Numbered from the stretch's first letter, positions 12,037-23,614 are shown. The stretch is DNA of 64,000 nt from Neurospora tetrasperma FGSC 2508 (GCF_000213175.1 NW_009799179.1:9574250-9638249), one strand, 5' to 3'. Notes: a model not told the origin generated them from the letters alone. Made by a program: numbers and translations.

Positions 12037-13414
12037 ATGTCCGACTCCCCCCAATCCAATTCAAAGGATGTCGAACAAGGTGCACCGTCACCCGGCGAGG
12101 AACCACAAATGAACGACCCTCAGGACCCACACTCGAGCGGGCTCAACCAGTATGAGTTCGAAGTCAAGGAACAGGACCGGTGGTTGCCCATAGCCAATGG
12201 TATGTTACACACCTCGTTGCCTTCGTGCCCTTCTTGACCTACCTACCTCTATCCGTCCCTATCTGCCTCTGGCCTCTGCCTCGGTGCCGGCGGGCCCTTG
12301 AGCCTCTTTGTGTCTCTTGGTCCTTGTGGACAGTCACAGACCATGATTCGTGTGTGCGCCCGCCTCCCTCGTGGGAGCGTGTGTGAGGATGTGTGTGTGT
12401 GTCTGTGTGTGCTCTAGCCGTGGCCAGACAGAGAGCAGGGCAGCACGCCCGCTTGCGCTTGCATGGCACCATGTCCATTCATGGCTGGGGGTTTGGCGAC
12501 GAGAAGCAGACCCGAGACCGTCTCCGACTGGCTTCGCTTCTGTCTTGCTGCTTCCGCTACTGCTTTGGGCTTGAGAGCACTTCCAGAACAAGCGCTGCGC
12601 ATACTCTCTACACTTCCATGTCTCACCATTCGTCGTCCAAGTCGCCCGAAGCGCCGCGCGCTTCTTCCTCGTCTTCCAAAGCCGATCGATGTGATGCTTA
12701 TGATGCTAACATACGCAACTTTGCCCCAGTCGCTCGCATTATGAAGAATGCGCTTCCCGAAAATGCAAAGATAGCCAAAGAGGCAAAGGAGTGCATGCAA
12801 GAGTGCGTGAGCGAGTTCATCTCGTTTATCACCAGCGAAGGTACGTACAAGGACAGCCAATCTTCCTCCCAGTGTCAAAAGTCATCCAGTCAGAGGAACA
12901 AGTTGAATCTGACCTATCACAGCTTCGGAAAAATGCCAGCAAGAAAAGCGCAAGACGGTAAACGGCGAGGACATCTTGTTCGCAATGACGTCCCTGGGAT
13001 TCGAGAATTATGCCGAAGCTCTCAAGATTTATCTTTCCAAGTATAGAGAAGTAAGTCTCCGTTCCACAAGTCCCTTTTCCGTGAGGCTCCTTTTGTACTA
13101 GCGATGTTATTGCTGTCTCGTGGTGTTCCGCCCGATATGACACCGAGACATGACAATGGCGGTCTTGACGGGATGGGAAAACATGAAAATCCGGCTAACT
13201 CCAGCAGCAGCAGAATCAGACAAATCGTAGCGAGAACCAGCAAAACCGACCCAGCAGCCAAGGCTACGGCGCGCCTCAGGGACAGAACCAACCTGGACAA
13301 GGCGGGTTTTCCAGCAACGATCTCGGTGGCCAGCAAGAAAGTGGCGATGCTTCAGGCTACAACCTCTATGGCGCCCAGACTGGACACAACGGTGGCGGTG
13401 CTGAAGGGTACTAA
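12037..13414 (+). CDS. hap3: CCAAT-binding factor subunit HAP3 / NF-YB
   Basis: Predicted about 203 residues from join(12037..12199, 12730..12840, 12923..13050, 13205..13414). The histone-fold core is complete: [39 protein letters not shown], then [20 protein letters not shown] and [20 protein letters not shown]. This is the NF-YB/HAP3 signature. The protein pairs with NF-YC/HAP5, and the dimer recruits HAP2 to bind CCAAT boxes in promoters, in fungi of respiratory, iron-response and nitrogen genes. The C-terminal tail is Gln/Gly/Asn-rich, as in other filamentous fungi. The first intron is 530 nt. The last acceptor lies in a CAG repeat, so the exon 4 start could shift by whole codons. Confidence 0.92.
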
Positions 13415-15084
13415 GAGCCAGCGGACCATGGCGTTTATCGGCAAGAATGAATCCCCCTACGATCCAGCAGTTCTGCAAGCCCCAGAAGCACAGGCAGTAC
13501 TTTCGGACCCTCTGGTTGTTGGCCCCAAGCAGGCATCCCATCAGCTTGTGGCTGATAGGGTCAATTCAAACCGGGTCCAGAAGACGTCGTGCCCTCTTGG
13601 TACGTTCGATGATCCGGTTGCGAATGAACCAACGTCTTCAGGAGAAGTCGGTGCGTTGCAAGAAAGGCTGCACATGCGACTGTCACCGGGGAAGGATTAC
13701 GAATACCATACTCACCGTTATGGAGTCTCTGATGTGTGTATAAGCATGGGGCTGTTGCTTGTTGACCCACAAAGACAAGAAGGAGCAGCCTCTTACGTTG
13801 CCATGTTTTATTACCTTTCTTTTTTTCTGGGGTGGATATTGTTTGGTCTTCAAAGATATAGGAGCGGCCATCAAAATTGGTATTTAGTCGGCTAGCTGGC
13901 GCAAAGAGTGATTATGAATACAGTCCAATTCTACTGGTTTAAATGTTGCTCTTGTATCTGATTGATTTGTTTAGTTCCATGACTAGAGGGCAATCCTACT
14001 TTTGAGTGTGTATTACCAGAAGTTCAATATGTCATGTAGACTCTTGTTAATTTCTTTTCAATCCCTACTTGGCCATTCAGCTTATCCTTGTGGGGTTTGG
14101 GACAACAGTTTGGGATGAATATCGTCCAGTATGCCAGGAGCGCCACGCATATAAGCAATACAGTATTGGACTGTAGTGTTTCCGTTCTTGGTCAGAGAGC
14201 TGGGGTTGATGCTCTTGCGTCTCTGTGGCTTTGACCGAAAAGGTAGGACATGACAACATATAGCAATTAAATTAGGACTCGACTCGAAAATGGACAGGTT
14301 ATTGGTATAACGTTGTGACTTTTCATGATAATGTCTGTTGAACGTCGGGTATTTCCTCTGGCCCATGTCACGATGCGTATGATACGGAATGACATGGGGA
14401 ATTTGGGGACTTGAGAGGTTGAACTTGATGATGGTGGTTATGTAATCAAGCGTCACTCACCGAAACCGAGAAGTTGACCGCCTTCCGAATCTGTCGGACA
14501 CGGGCCCACATAAACTGGTGGGCACGTGCCATCCTGTGGGGGCCAAATGGAGGCTTCCCGCTCACTAACAGATCAGAAAAAAAACATTCAAGTTGCCCAG
14601 TTGCAATTGATTTGTCGTCTTTTTCATCCATCATAGCGTAAACAAACTCTTTTCAAGCCGTAACCTTGCGGCCAGCGACGAAGCAAAGACCAGACCGGAG
14701 CGGAATACCACACTGGCCCAAGGACACTCCCGTACCTTGTCTCTCGCTTCTCATTCGCTTGTAATCTCAAACTCGACAATTATGCCATTGTTGTTCGGTC
14801 AAATCTGCGACGGGAGCCGAGACACCCTTTGATCACTGTGCCATCACCTGTCCGCCACTGGGCAGTCAAGACGTGTGCATATCGAGAACCTGAACGACAG
14901 ACCGAGTACTGCGTACCTTTGCTATTTCCACCACACTACCACGCTAGTCATAATCATCGTCTTTTTTTTCTGCCGGCCAAATCGATTCCCAGGGATCCAC
15001 TTCCTATCGACAAAATAATCACCAGATAATAGTCCAACCCCCCGGTAGACGGCGAATATTCTCCGCCCACCCCCATCCTCGACC
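13415..15084. other. Intergenic region, HAP3 to RRN3
   Basis: 1.67 kb between genes on the same strand. I see no coding domain. The 13.4-13.9 kb part is probably HAP3 3' UTR, since it lies directly after the stop. The part before 15085 is probably the RRN3 promoter. Confidence 0.4.
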
Positions 15085-17301
15085 ATGACGACTCTCACTC
15101 CGGTCGCAACCCGATCGCAGGCAACCCCGCTCACTTCATCCGCCATCAAGTCCATCCTACGAAAGCCGACCACCGTGCTCGGGAGAAGGTCCAGGGAAGA
15201 GGACGGTGAGAGTAGCGACGGCCTCCCAGGCAGCAGCCCCGCCAAGAAGAGGAAAACCGTCATGTTCAACGACAAGCTCAACATGATCAAGGAATTCGGT
15301 GGCAAGACGTTGGACGACGCAAAGCGCGAGGTCAAGCAGGCCCTTGAGGGTCATGCCCGCGGAGACGATGAAGACTACGATGGCCTGAAGGAAATCTTTT
15401 GCCCGAGCCCAAAGCGAACAATTGTCGAAGAGGAAGATGCCGATGCACCACAACCACAAGACCTCCAGGTTTACGTCGTTGCCTTGACCAGCCATGCGCC
15501 ATTGCTGGACAGATCGTGTTCGGGACTCATACGGGCGGTGCTCAATTGCACGTGGCTGGACAGGGACGATGTTTTTGCACGAGCGTACATTCAGCTACTG
15601 GCAGCCTTGTCTGCAAAGGTGTATTTCAGGCAACAGGCACTCTCGATGATGGTCGACAAATTTACCGAGACACGATCCTCCACCGTCGAAGTCGTACCGG
15701 GGTTTCCGCCCGTCGATAGCGAGACCAAGAAAGAGCGGCTACATCTCGGTCTGAAATATCTCCTCGAGCTCTACGCCGATGCACGACCGATGATCCTCGA
15801 TATCGTTACCCACAACTTCCCACATACCGAAGAATCGAAGACGAGACACATGGAATACATCGATCACTTGCTCAGGCTGAAGGTGGACAAGCTGGACTTG
15901 GAACGGGACATAATGGAACTGATCCTCTCGCGACTGGTGAAGCTGGACGTCGAAATGACACTGGATCTGGAGAACGACGACGACGAGACCACACGGGCGG
16001 TTCTACGGCAACTCGAAGCTTCGAACGCTAAGAGCGATGATGAGGATGACGATGCCATGAGCGACGCCGATTCGGACGACGAAGACGAGGAGGAAAGTGA
16101 CGAGCAAACAAGGCGAATTCTCCTGCTGAAGAGCAAGCTGGAAACGATGGACGCCATTCTCGACCTGCTCTTTTCCATCTACGATCCCGTCTTTGCTGAC
16201 CCCGATAGCCCGGAGGCACTAGCCACCTTTGAGGATCTATTAACAGACTTTGTGAACGTCATCCTCCCTCACCTTAAATCGCGTCATACACAATACCTCC
16301 TCTTCAAGTTCGCCATGAAGTCCAACCGGCTAATGGAAATGTTTATCGGCACTCTCTTCAACATCGCCTTCCAGTCTACCCGGGCGCCCGTAGTCAAGCA
16401 AGCGGCCGTCGCCTACCTGGCATCCTTCACGGCACGAGGAGCTCGCGTGCAGAGCGACCAGGTGCAGCTGATTGCGCAGACCTTCCTCGACTACATCGAT
16501 CACTACAGAAACACCCACACCAGCTGCCGCGGACCGGACATACGGCGCTATGGTCAGTATTATGCGTACTTTCAGGGGTTGCTGTACATCTTCTGCTTCC
16601 GCTGGCGGGATCTGATTGATCGGGACGAGGTCCCCGCGAGCTTTGACTGGGACGACCCGGCCAGCTTCTTGGGTCAGGACTTGCCGTGGATGAAGGGTTT
16701 GAGGCAGCGGTTGCAGGTGAATATCGCCAGCAAGCTTAATGTAAGCCATCCACCACCCGCTATTGGTCTTGGGTTTCACGTTTACTGACAATAAACGTAA
16801 CAACAGCCCCTAAAATGCTGCTCCCCAATAATCGTCGACGAATTTGCCCGCCTCTCGCACCACCTCCGGTTGATCTACATCTACCCCCAAATCGAAAAGA
16901 ACAAGACCATCCACCTCTCGCAGTTCTTTACATCTTCGTACGCCACCGGCGGCGCCCTTCGCGACTCCGGTTTCGAATTCGATCACGAGAATTGGACGCA
17001 CATCGAGGCGTGCTTCCCCTTTGATCCGTTCCAGCTACCGGTCGCCAAGAGGTGGTTGGACTTGGACAAGAATTACGTTGAGTGGAGGAGCATTGCTATG
17101 CTAGAAAAGGGTGGTGACGATGATAGTGATAGTGACGACGAGGATGACGATGATGTGAGTGAGGATGGCATGGGCGAGATTGGGGATGCGTCGGATTATG
17201 AGAGTGATGAGGAGGTTGAGGCTGGGGGCGTGGAGCATGATGATGAGAGTACGGATGAGGAGAGAGATGATGGGTACCATGGGAGCTTTAGGCGGATCTA
17301 A
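15085..17301 (+). CDS. RRN3: RNA polymerase I initiation factor RRN3 (TIF-IA)
   Basis: Predicted 716 residues from join(15085..16740, 16807..17301). The N-terminus is disordered and basic. The HEAT-repeat-like body includes LLDRSCSGLIRAVLNCTW, HLGLKYLLELYADARPMI and KLDLERDIMELILSRLVKLD. Further on come LMEMFIGTLFNIAFQS and RYGQYYAYFQGLLYIFCFRW. The second exon opens PLKCCSPIIVDEFARLSHHL and contains CFPFDPFQLPVAKRW, the conserved C-terminal block of the family. RRN3 binds Pol I and bridges it to the core factor at rDNA promoters in the nucleolus. An acidic Asp/Glu insert (about residues 315-345) and an acidic tail are typical of fungal members. Length is near the family norm. The intron is 66 nt. 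Confidence 0.93.
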
Positions 17302-19109
17302 GAAGGGGTTGCACACCACGAGAGTGGTTGAAGTGGTGAAGTGGTTCAGGAGGAAGGTCATTATTTCTTTGTTTATTGGTTTTTTTTCCTTCTTGGTAGG
17401 GTTTCATATCTGTTTCTCTATCTGCATGGCGAATAGGCGGCGGCGGTGGGAAAGCGCATCAACCTTCGTCACTCACTTTTGGCGTTTTGGAGGGGAAAGG
17501 GAAAGGAAAAGGGAAGGGAACGGGTTGGAACTTAAAAATTGTTTTTTTTTCTTTGGTTGGGACTACAAGGCAAGGAATGGTTCGAAGGAACAGTGATGGA
17601 CGATATGGAATGGAATGGAATGGGTACCTAGGATGTGAGGAGGATATACCATAGATGGATGGGCGAATTACCTACTTTCGGTTCCAGTTGTCATTGGCTG
17701 TCCATGATATGCTATGCTAGGTATGCTAAGTATGCTGTCCGTGAAGGCAGACAACACTGAGCCATCGGTACCTCTACATAGGGAACATGTAAGCGGAGGA
17801 TGAATCAGCACTCATGGTGAGGAGTACCATTCGAACAAGGAGCTATCAATCTCTCTGAACTAGCGACGAAATGGAGAAGAAAAAAAGCAAAATATCAATC
17901 CATGTCATCAGCCGGCAGTGCCCGCCCGGTAATGCTCACGGTAGTCCTCACGGAAGTGTCAAGCGTGAAGTATGAAGCAGTGTCAAAGCCTTACTCATCA
18001 CTTTGCTAGGCTTGCCTTGTGCTACCTTCCACTTCTCTTCGATCGATGAGGCGTTGCCTTGACCGGGGGCACCGGGGCTGGGGGCACTGCTGTGGTGAAT
18101 GGACATGTGCGGGCATGCAGCGTTGCATCCCCCCTAACCCACAAAAAAAAATAGGTATTTGTCACCATGTGCATTGCAGCACCAAGCGAGGAACTTTTGG
18201 GTGCCTGGGGATGGATGGATGGATGGATGGATGGGTCGATGAATGGTTGGATGGATCTGCCAATCCCCCCCTTCCCCCGGGCCAGCGGTCATAGGCCATC
18301 AAGGTTCCTCTTTTTTTTTCTTCTCTATTCCAGTCGTCTTCTATCATCCGATTTCTATCCGCTTTGAGTTATGGATAGGCAATTTGACGGACACGGATGG
18401 ATACGCATGGATGGATGAATGAAAGGATGACATATCGAGCGACAGGGCTGGAAATGACGGGAAAGGCGGGTAGCTACTTACTACTACTACTGCTACGCTG
18501 GATGAGGTAAGTTCCTTATATTGGAGACATGGAATGGGATGGTACGATCCTGGTCAATGTAATAAGGTATTTGAGTTAACGGGATGATTTGAGTTTCTTG
18601 TTGGTTTGGTGCAGTGTGGTGGTCAGGCTGTCGAGTGTCAGTGAATCTGGAGTAGACGGGAATTCATCATCCCGTCTTGTCGCTCTCTGGCACTGAACTG
18701 GTGGTTTTAATGCGTCCATGATAGAAACGGGGAAATGACAGAGATGCGAGAAACTTTGGAGTGACACTCGGAGACTTGATGTTGGTGTTGATGGCTGCAC
18801 ACCATATGTTTGGGTTGATTTCATGCGGAGCGTTCCGTTTCCGTCGAGATTCTTTTCGTTGAGAGTTGATCTCGGAGGGGACATGTCCGATGGTGATGAT
18901 GATGATTTGGATGATATATGTGTAGAGGTATGTGTCTGTCTGTCGGGCCTGGAATTAAAGCACACATACTCCGGGCCTCTTACCATCTTTATCACCCACA
19001 GCCGATATCTCTACCAGCACAAGCCCCGTTGACTTACACCCGTTCAAGCTCGGCCTTTGCTTGCTGACATTAGTAGCACAATTCGATATCACAAAGACCC
19101 TTGAATCAG
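17302..19109. other. Intergenic region with GGAT repeats
   Basis: 1.8 kb without a supported gene. It includes a GGAT microsatellite (about 18208-18257) and scattered GGATG motifs near 18390-18430. The last few hundred bases are probably upstream sequence of the bZIP gene. Confidence 0.45.
18208..18257. repeat. GGAT tetranucleotide microsatellite
   Basis: About seven tandem GGAT units followed by degenerate units. Its length probably varies between strains. Confidence 0.85.
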
Positions 19110-19853
19110 ATGTATTCTTACGTCTCCTCATCCTCTTCTTCTTCCTCTTCTTCCTTGCCCTCCTCCTCTTCTTTCCCATCTTCCTGCTCAACCAAGGGAC
19201 AATCCACAGCAACAACTCAACAACATGAACCCACCAAACCATCATCTACAATGATCATGATATCACAGCCATCCTCTTCTTCATCTTCCTTCTCCACCAC
19301 CAACAGCAACAGCAACAGCAACTTCAACAACGACATCAACAACAACAGCAAAACCTCAACCTCCCTCTCTCTTTCACAAGCAGTCACGCCCCCAGACCTA
19401 CTTCAACTTCAACACCACGACCCTTTAAACCCTCAAACCACCCACCAACTTGATTCCCCTTCGCCATTGATGTCCAATAGAGATACGGACCATATGCACA
19501 CCGATACTTCTACCTCTACAGGTACTTCTCCCTCTACTTCTTCCTCTACCTCTACCACCACTACCTTTTCCTCTCCAGGCAACTCTACTCCTACCTCTAC
19601 TCCTACCTCGGATACCTCTCCAGATACTTCTACCTCTACAGGTCCTCACCACCAAAAGCCCACGCACCACACCCGCCGCCGCCTGCAAGTCCGCCGCGCC
19701 CAGTCCTCCCACCGCCAACGAAAAGCCGACTACATCAAGCGTCTGGAGCGCGAGATTGCGAGTATTCGGGGGATGATTGATCAGATGAAAGAAGATATGG
19801 AAGTGTTGAGAGGGGAGAATGAGGATTTGGGGGTGATGGCGGTGAGGAGATGA
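19110..19853 (+). CDS. Small Ser/Thr-rich bZIP transcription factor
   Basis: Open frame of 247 residues from the first true ATG. About 190 residues are low-complexity Ser/Thr/Asn/Pro. A basic region then reads RRRLQVRRAQSSHRQRKADY, and a zipper follows with hydrophobic residues at heptad spacing (L, I, M, L, L across IKRLEREIASIRGMIDQM and KEDMEVLRGENEDL). The RRAQ-x-x-HRxRK-x-x-Y-I pattern is seen in fungal bZIP proteins, but the Asn of the canonical N-x7-R motif is replaced. The frame stops seven residues after the zipper. Either the protein is truly zipper-terminal or an intron near 19835-19850 (GTGATG or GTGAGG) leads to further exons I could not identify. Target genes are unknown. Confidence 0.6.
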   Translation: MYSYVSSSSSSSSSSLPSSSSFPSSCSTKGQSTATTQQHEPTKPSSTMIMISQPSSSSSSFSTTNSNSNSNFNNDINNNSKTSTSLSLSQAVTPPDLLQLQHHDPLNPQTTHQLDSPSPLMSNRDTDHMHTDTSTSTGTSPSTSSSTSTTTTFSSPGNSTPTSTPTSDTSPDTSTSTGPHHQKPTHHTRRRLQVRRAQSSHRQRKADYIKRLEREIASIRGMIDQMKEDMEVLRGENEDLGVMAVRR

Positions 19854-20496
19854 GATGAGGTGTGAAGAAGATTCGTAAGGTCAAAAGGGAAGAGACATGG
19901 AGAGGGGGGGTTGGAGATTGGAGGTTGGAAGGGGGAAGGCACGGGGGAAGGCACGGGGGAAGGGGGAAGGGGGAAGTTAGATGGAGGAAGGGGCAAGTTG
20001 GATGAAGGAGGTACGCGGAGAGAGGGAGGATAGCTGGACTGGATTGGATTCGATGGAAGGTGAAGATTCGAGAGGACATAGAAGAATGTCAGTTCCAATG
20101 GATGGTTCTGTTGAGAGTGATATTGAACCGAATGGAAATGGTGAGGCGGACGGAAGGCTCCTTTTTTTTTTTCTTTCTCTTTCTGTGTTTCAATCTTTCT
20201 AGTTTCTCAATTCCTTTTCCTTACTTCTTTCCTTCTCTTCGCCCTCACGCCTTCCAGTTCCAACTTTGAGTTCTTATCGTTAATTATCTGCTGTGCCGAT
20301 GCGTTGTCGTCTGCCGTCTTTGCGTTACTTGGTTCCTCCGACCATACAAATGCTTCTCCCGTACATGTATCACATCCAATAAATAGACGCCAGTCTTCTT
20401 CATCCTTAAATATGCACCTCCCTCTAGAGGTACCTCAACCTTCTTGTCCCCGGCCTTTAAGCACCCCGCGATCCGCTCCCTCGTCTTTGCCTCCAA
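19854..20496. other. Intergenic region after the bZIP gene
   Basis: Purine-rich stretch with repeated GGGGAAGGCAC and GGGGGAAG units at about 19930-19978, then T-rich sequence. A minus-strand open frame at 20284-20496 is probably the continuation of the relic described next. No intact gene. Confidence 0.4.
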
Positions 20497-21420
20497 CTCT
20501 CTCTCTCTCTTTTCTTATCCGCCGCAGCCTCCTGCGACAGTCTTTTTGTCTCGTCCAGCTCCCCATCCAAAAGTGCCTGGACGCGGTACATGTCAACCAC
20601 GCTGGGCTGAATAAACCCCCATTTCATTACCCAACTGAGGGTGGGACTGCAGAGCTGGAAGTGGGATTCGCATCCGGTTCAGGAGAAGCCTTCTCGTCAT
20701 CTGAGATTATCATTATAGTCTCTTTATCTGGGGCTGCAGTGCTAGAAGTAGGATTCGCAGAGGAACTGCCGCTTGCCGCATTGTTGGTGCGCCGGGAGCG
20801 ACGAGGTTGGTCTGGAACAGTGCTCAACTTGATTATTTTGGCAGGTGGTTGCTGATCCTTCCAGGCAAAAAACTCTCTGATGCTATCGATCGTATGCTTC
20901 GTGATGTTCCACTTCTGAAGACCGGAAGTCTTAGGCACAGCCAGGTTGAGAGCAACATATACTAACGACGGGAACATGTTAGTTTGCAATAGCGTATCTC
21001 CACTCCATGCTGGTAGTAGGAGCTCCTCGGGCGTGTTCGTACTCTGGCAGTTCCTTATCCGCTGATCTCTTCTTTGGCAGGACGAAATGATTGATCATAA
21101 ACCTGTCGTGGTCGTCGAAATTTGGCCGCTCTGGCACGGTCTTTGTCGCGTTTAGTGATTCTTTTCTTCAATGGCCTTAGGGCATCGACCAGATCATTCG
21201 GATTCATCTTCGGCTCCATCTTCTATCTCTTTGCCTCACCTTTCTCTAACTCTATCCACTTCTTTATTAATTACTTATATTTGCCTATCAATTCCTCCTA
21301 CTTCTCTAGCAAACCATTGTACTTTGACAGCAGTCCATTGTAATTCCTTTACTACTTATTTACGATTTTATTATAGCCACCCAATACTTTATCGACCTCC
21401 TCCAATATATCTTTCTTAAT
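20497..21420 (-). pseudogene. Stop-riddled relic of a coiled-coil protein gene
   Basis: Read on the minus strand from 21420, a charged, coiled-coil-like frame begins IKKDILEEVDKVLGGYNKIV and runs to about 21120, broken only by five in-frame stops. These lie at 21352-21354, 21349-21351, 21298-21300, 21271-21273 and 21223-21225. All are TAG or TAA, as expected from CAG/CAA codons after C-to-T change. The similarity of style then continues with apparent frame changes near 21125 and 21040 into LLLPAWSGDTLLQTNMFPSL and, past a stop at about 20627, into FIQPSVVDMYRVQALLDGEL. I do not recognise the parent protein. Upstream DNA to 21640 is AT-rich and also broken. The pattern is that of a dead gene, probably RIP-affected. 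Confidence 0.5.
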
Positions 21421-21632
21421 ACTCTTCTCGTTGTCCCGTATAACTTACTTCCTTGAACGCCTTCTCCTTAGAGACCTCTTCATTACAACGAACATCTTTC
21501 AATGAATTCGCCCTGGTCCTACTTCACCCTATCTCTGCTCGACTTCACACAGAACACATTTTGTCCGTCATAAACGACGTCATGTCTTATCTATATAACC
21601 AACTGTCCTCGGCGATGGGATGAAATGTTCTG

Positions 21633-22274
21633 TCAAGACTGGATGAAAACGGCTCCAAAAACAGCCTCAAAATCATCATCCTTGCACTGTCCCGGCTGCT
21701 GACAGACATCATGTTCTCTGTCCATCTCTAAGACCCTCACGTTATCCTGGAACTCCGAATTCAGCTCTTCGTACTTCTCATCTCCAACTTCTGCTCTCAA
21801 TTCGCCTTCGCTCCTGTTCGCCGTCCAGTCTTCGTGCGACTTGATAGCTGTCTTCAAATCCAGCACCTTCGCCTTTCTTCTCGACCTCCGCTTTGATGTC
21901 TTCACATAGCCCGGCAATCTCAGTCATCAGAGGATGATCAGCACTATGGTCGTTTGTCATCTGAATAACGAGCGAGGATGCAGCACTGTAGCTTGTGCTC
22001 GAATTGTCGAGATCTCCCGTTGCCATGTAGGCATCCAGGAGTTGGCCGAGTTGGTTGACAGTACATCTGCAGTAGGGCCATATCGCATGGAGCAGCGGGT
22101 TTGTGCTACTTCCAGAATGCACACAGCACATGAGAAGTGCCTCTTGGTGCGCAAATGCTGCGCGACATGTTCAAGCGCAGGGATGGATTCAATGGAATCC
22201 TCACCCGTAGCAAAGGCTGCAGCTCTGTAGCGCTCCCAGAGGCTGGCCAATTCATTGTCCGCGTTGTTGTTCAT
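21633..22274 (-). pseudogene. Frameshifted copy of the C-terminal domain of the PNPLA-TPR gene
   Basis: Three minus-strand frames in series resemble consecutive parts of the C-terminus of the intact gene at 23615-25527. First, LASLWERYRAAAFATGEDS with HLRTKRHFSCAVCILEVAQ matches AALWAQYSEYASALGPSS with HMLTHKHLSCSLRVAEEAY. Second, NQLGQLLDAYMATGDLDN matches SHLGDVITALTSLGEFAR. Third, SHEDWTANRSEGELRAEVGD matches KHEDWVRGRPEAVLRAEVGD. The reading frame shifts at about 22060 and about 21870, each fitting a one-base indel and with no intron consensus. No patatin part precedes it. This is a decayed partial duplicate. Confidence 0.75.
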
Positions 22275-22278
22275 GATC

Positions 22279-22552
22279 GTGTTGGTGCGGATCGAGGGAT
22301 GAAGTTGAGAGGCTTGATGCTGGTGCAGACTCAGAGGCTGGGTGTTGGTGCAGATCGGGGGATGAAGCTGAGAAGATTGTGAAGAGAAACCTGGAAAGAA
22401 TGAAGAGGATGGTGAAAGGCTGCGGCTCGGTAGCGCTACCAGAGTCTGGTCAGTACATGGTCCGCGTCGTTGTTCATGATGGTGTTGGCGTCAATGGAGC
22501 AGTGGTGACCCAGAGACTTGGTGTTGGTGCAGATGAGGGATGAAGTTGAGAG
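22279..22552. repeat. Three copies of a 33-base unit around the pseudogene starts
   Basis: The unit GTGTTGGTGCRGATSRGGG followed by ATGAAGYTGAGA occurs at about 22279-22311, 22342-22375 and 22521-22552 on the plus strand. It marks tandem duplication of the 5' flank of the PNPLA-TPR relics. Confidence 0.7.
22418..22477 (-). pseudogene. Second, shorter copy of the same pseudogene's first codons
   Basis: The minus strand reads MNNDADHVLTRLW, then a TAG stop (22436-22438), then RYRAAAF. The neighbouring relic reads MNNNADNELASLW-E-RYRAAAF at 22274 downward. This is a local tandem duplication that has picked up a nonsense change. Confidence 0.7.
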
Positions 22553-22559
22553 AATTGTG

Positions 22560-23614
22560 AAAAGAGATCGAGAAAGGGTGAAGAGAATGGTGAAAAGAAG
22601 ACTGCTTCAGAGACATGGGGCCCGGGGTTTATATGCATAGAGGTACCTTGTTGTCTCGGGTAACCATCGGCTCAACGTCTGGAAATGGTCTCCTTCCTCA
22701 GAACATCATGCTCCTTCCGGTACCAGCTTCCGAAGACTCTACCCAAGTTGAGCAGCTTCCCGCCACTGCAGAGACTTCTTCACCGTGGCACACCTGCAGT
22801 GTCGCAAGCCATCGCGGCGGTAAAAAACCGAGTTGGAGGCACAAAACGAGAAGCGGAGAGCGACGCACAAAAAAGACATCGATGATCTCAAGTCCGAGTA
22901 CGGCAAGCTCCGCGGAAGAAATGGGCGATTCCTCTCCTTCAGTTGCTCTCTACATGTTTTGAAGGCACGGGCAGAGCAAGTAATCTCCGCCTGGAGCGAA
23001 GGTATCCATTTCTCGAGCTGATTTGGAAAGAAGCTACGCCCGCCCTGGTTCCAATTTGCCTTGTAGACAACTCGCCGGGACCGAGAGCTCAAGGCGATTT
23101 TGGAAGGAACAGGTCGAACACAGCCAACACAGCGTCAGGATCTGTCTCAAAGGACGGATTGGGAAGGTTATACCCAGATCTCCACTCCGCCACTTCCCCC
23201 AAGAACTAAACGCGAGGGCAGCCATGGCCAACATCTTTTGGAAGTTGCTACTCTGCAAAAGTCATGCGACAGTCTGGCAAGAGTCAATACTTGTCACGCT
23301 GCCCAGCAGCAATATTTGAACCTCAGGTGCAAGGAAAGCAGCACGAACGCTCTAATATCACAGTGTCACTGGTACTCCCTGCCTTTAATCGCCCATGTAC
23401 CACAACATCAACTGGAAGAATCAAGTATGTATGTATTCCATGCGATACAAACGAATGGTCAACATTCAGGCAAAATCCAAAGAAGACGAGATCATTCGAA
23501 AATTAAACAAGTCAACGGCTAGGTTGGTATCATTCATGAATCATTTATTATCATCGAAAATGCTCAACATACCTCAGCTCCGCCGTGCACGAGCAATCCT
23601 CTCCCTCCATACTC
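22560..23614. other. Region without an intact gene; possible plus-strand coding debris
   Basis: No complete gene. On the plus strand a charged helix-like stretch (NEKRRATHKKDIDDLKSEYG, about 22838-22900) is followed by short open pieces in different frames to about 23320. This may be another broken coding relic, but I cannot match it to a family. Confidence 0.3.
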
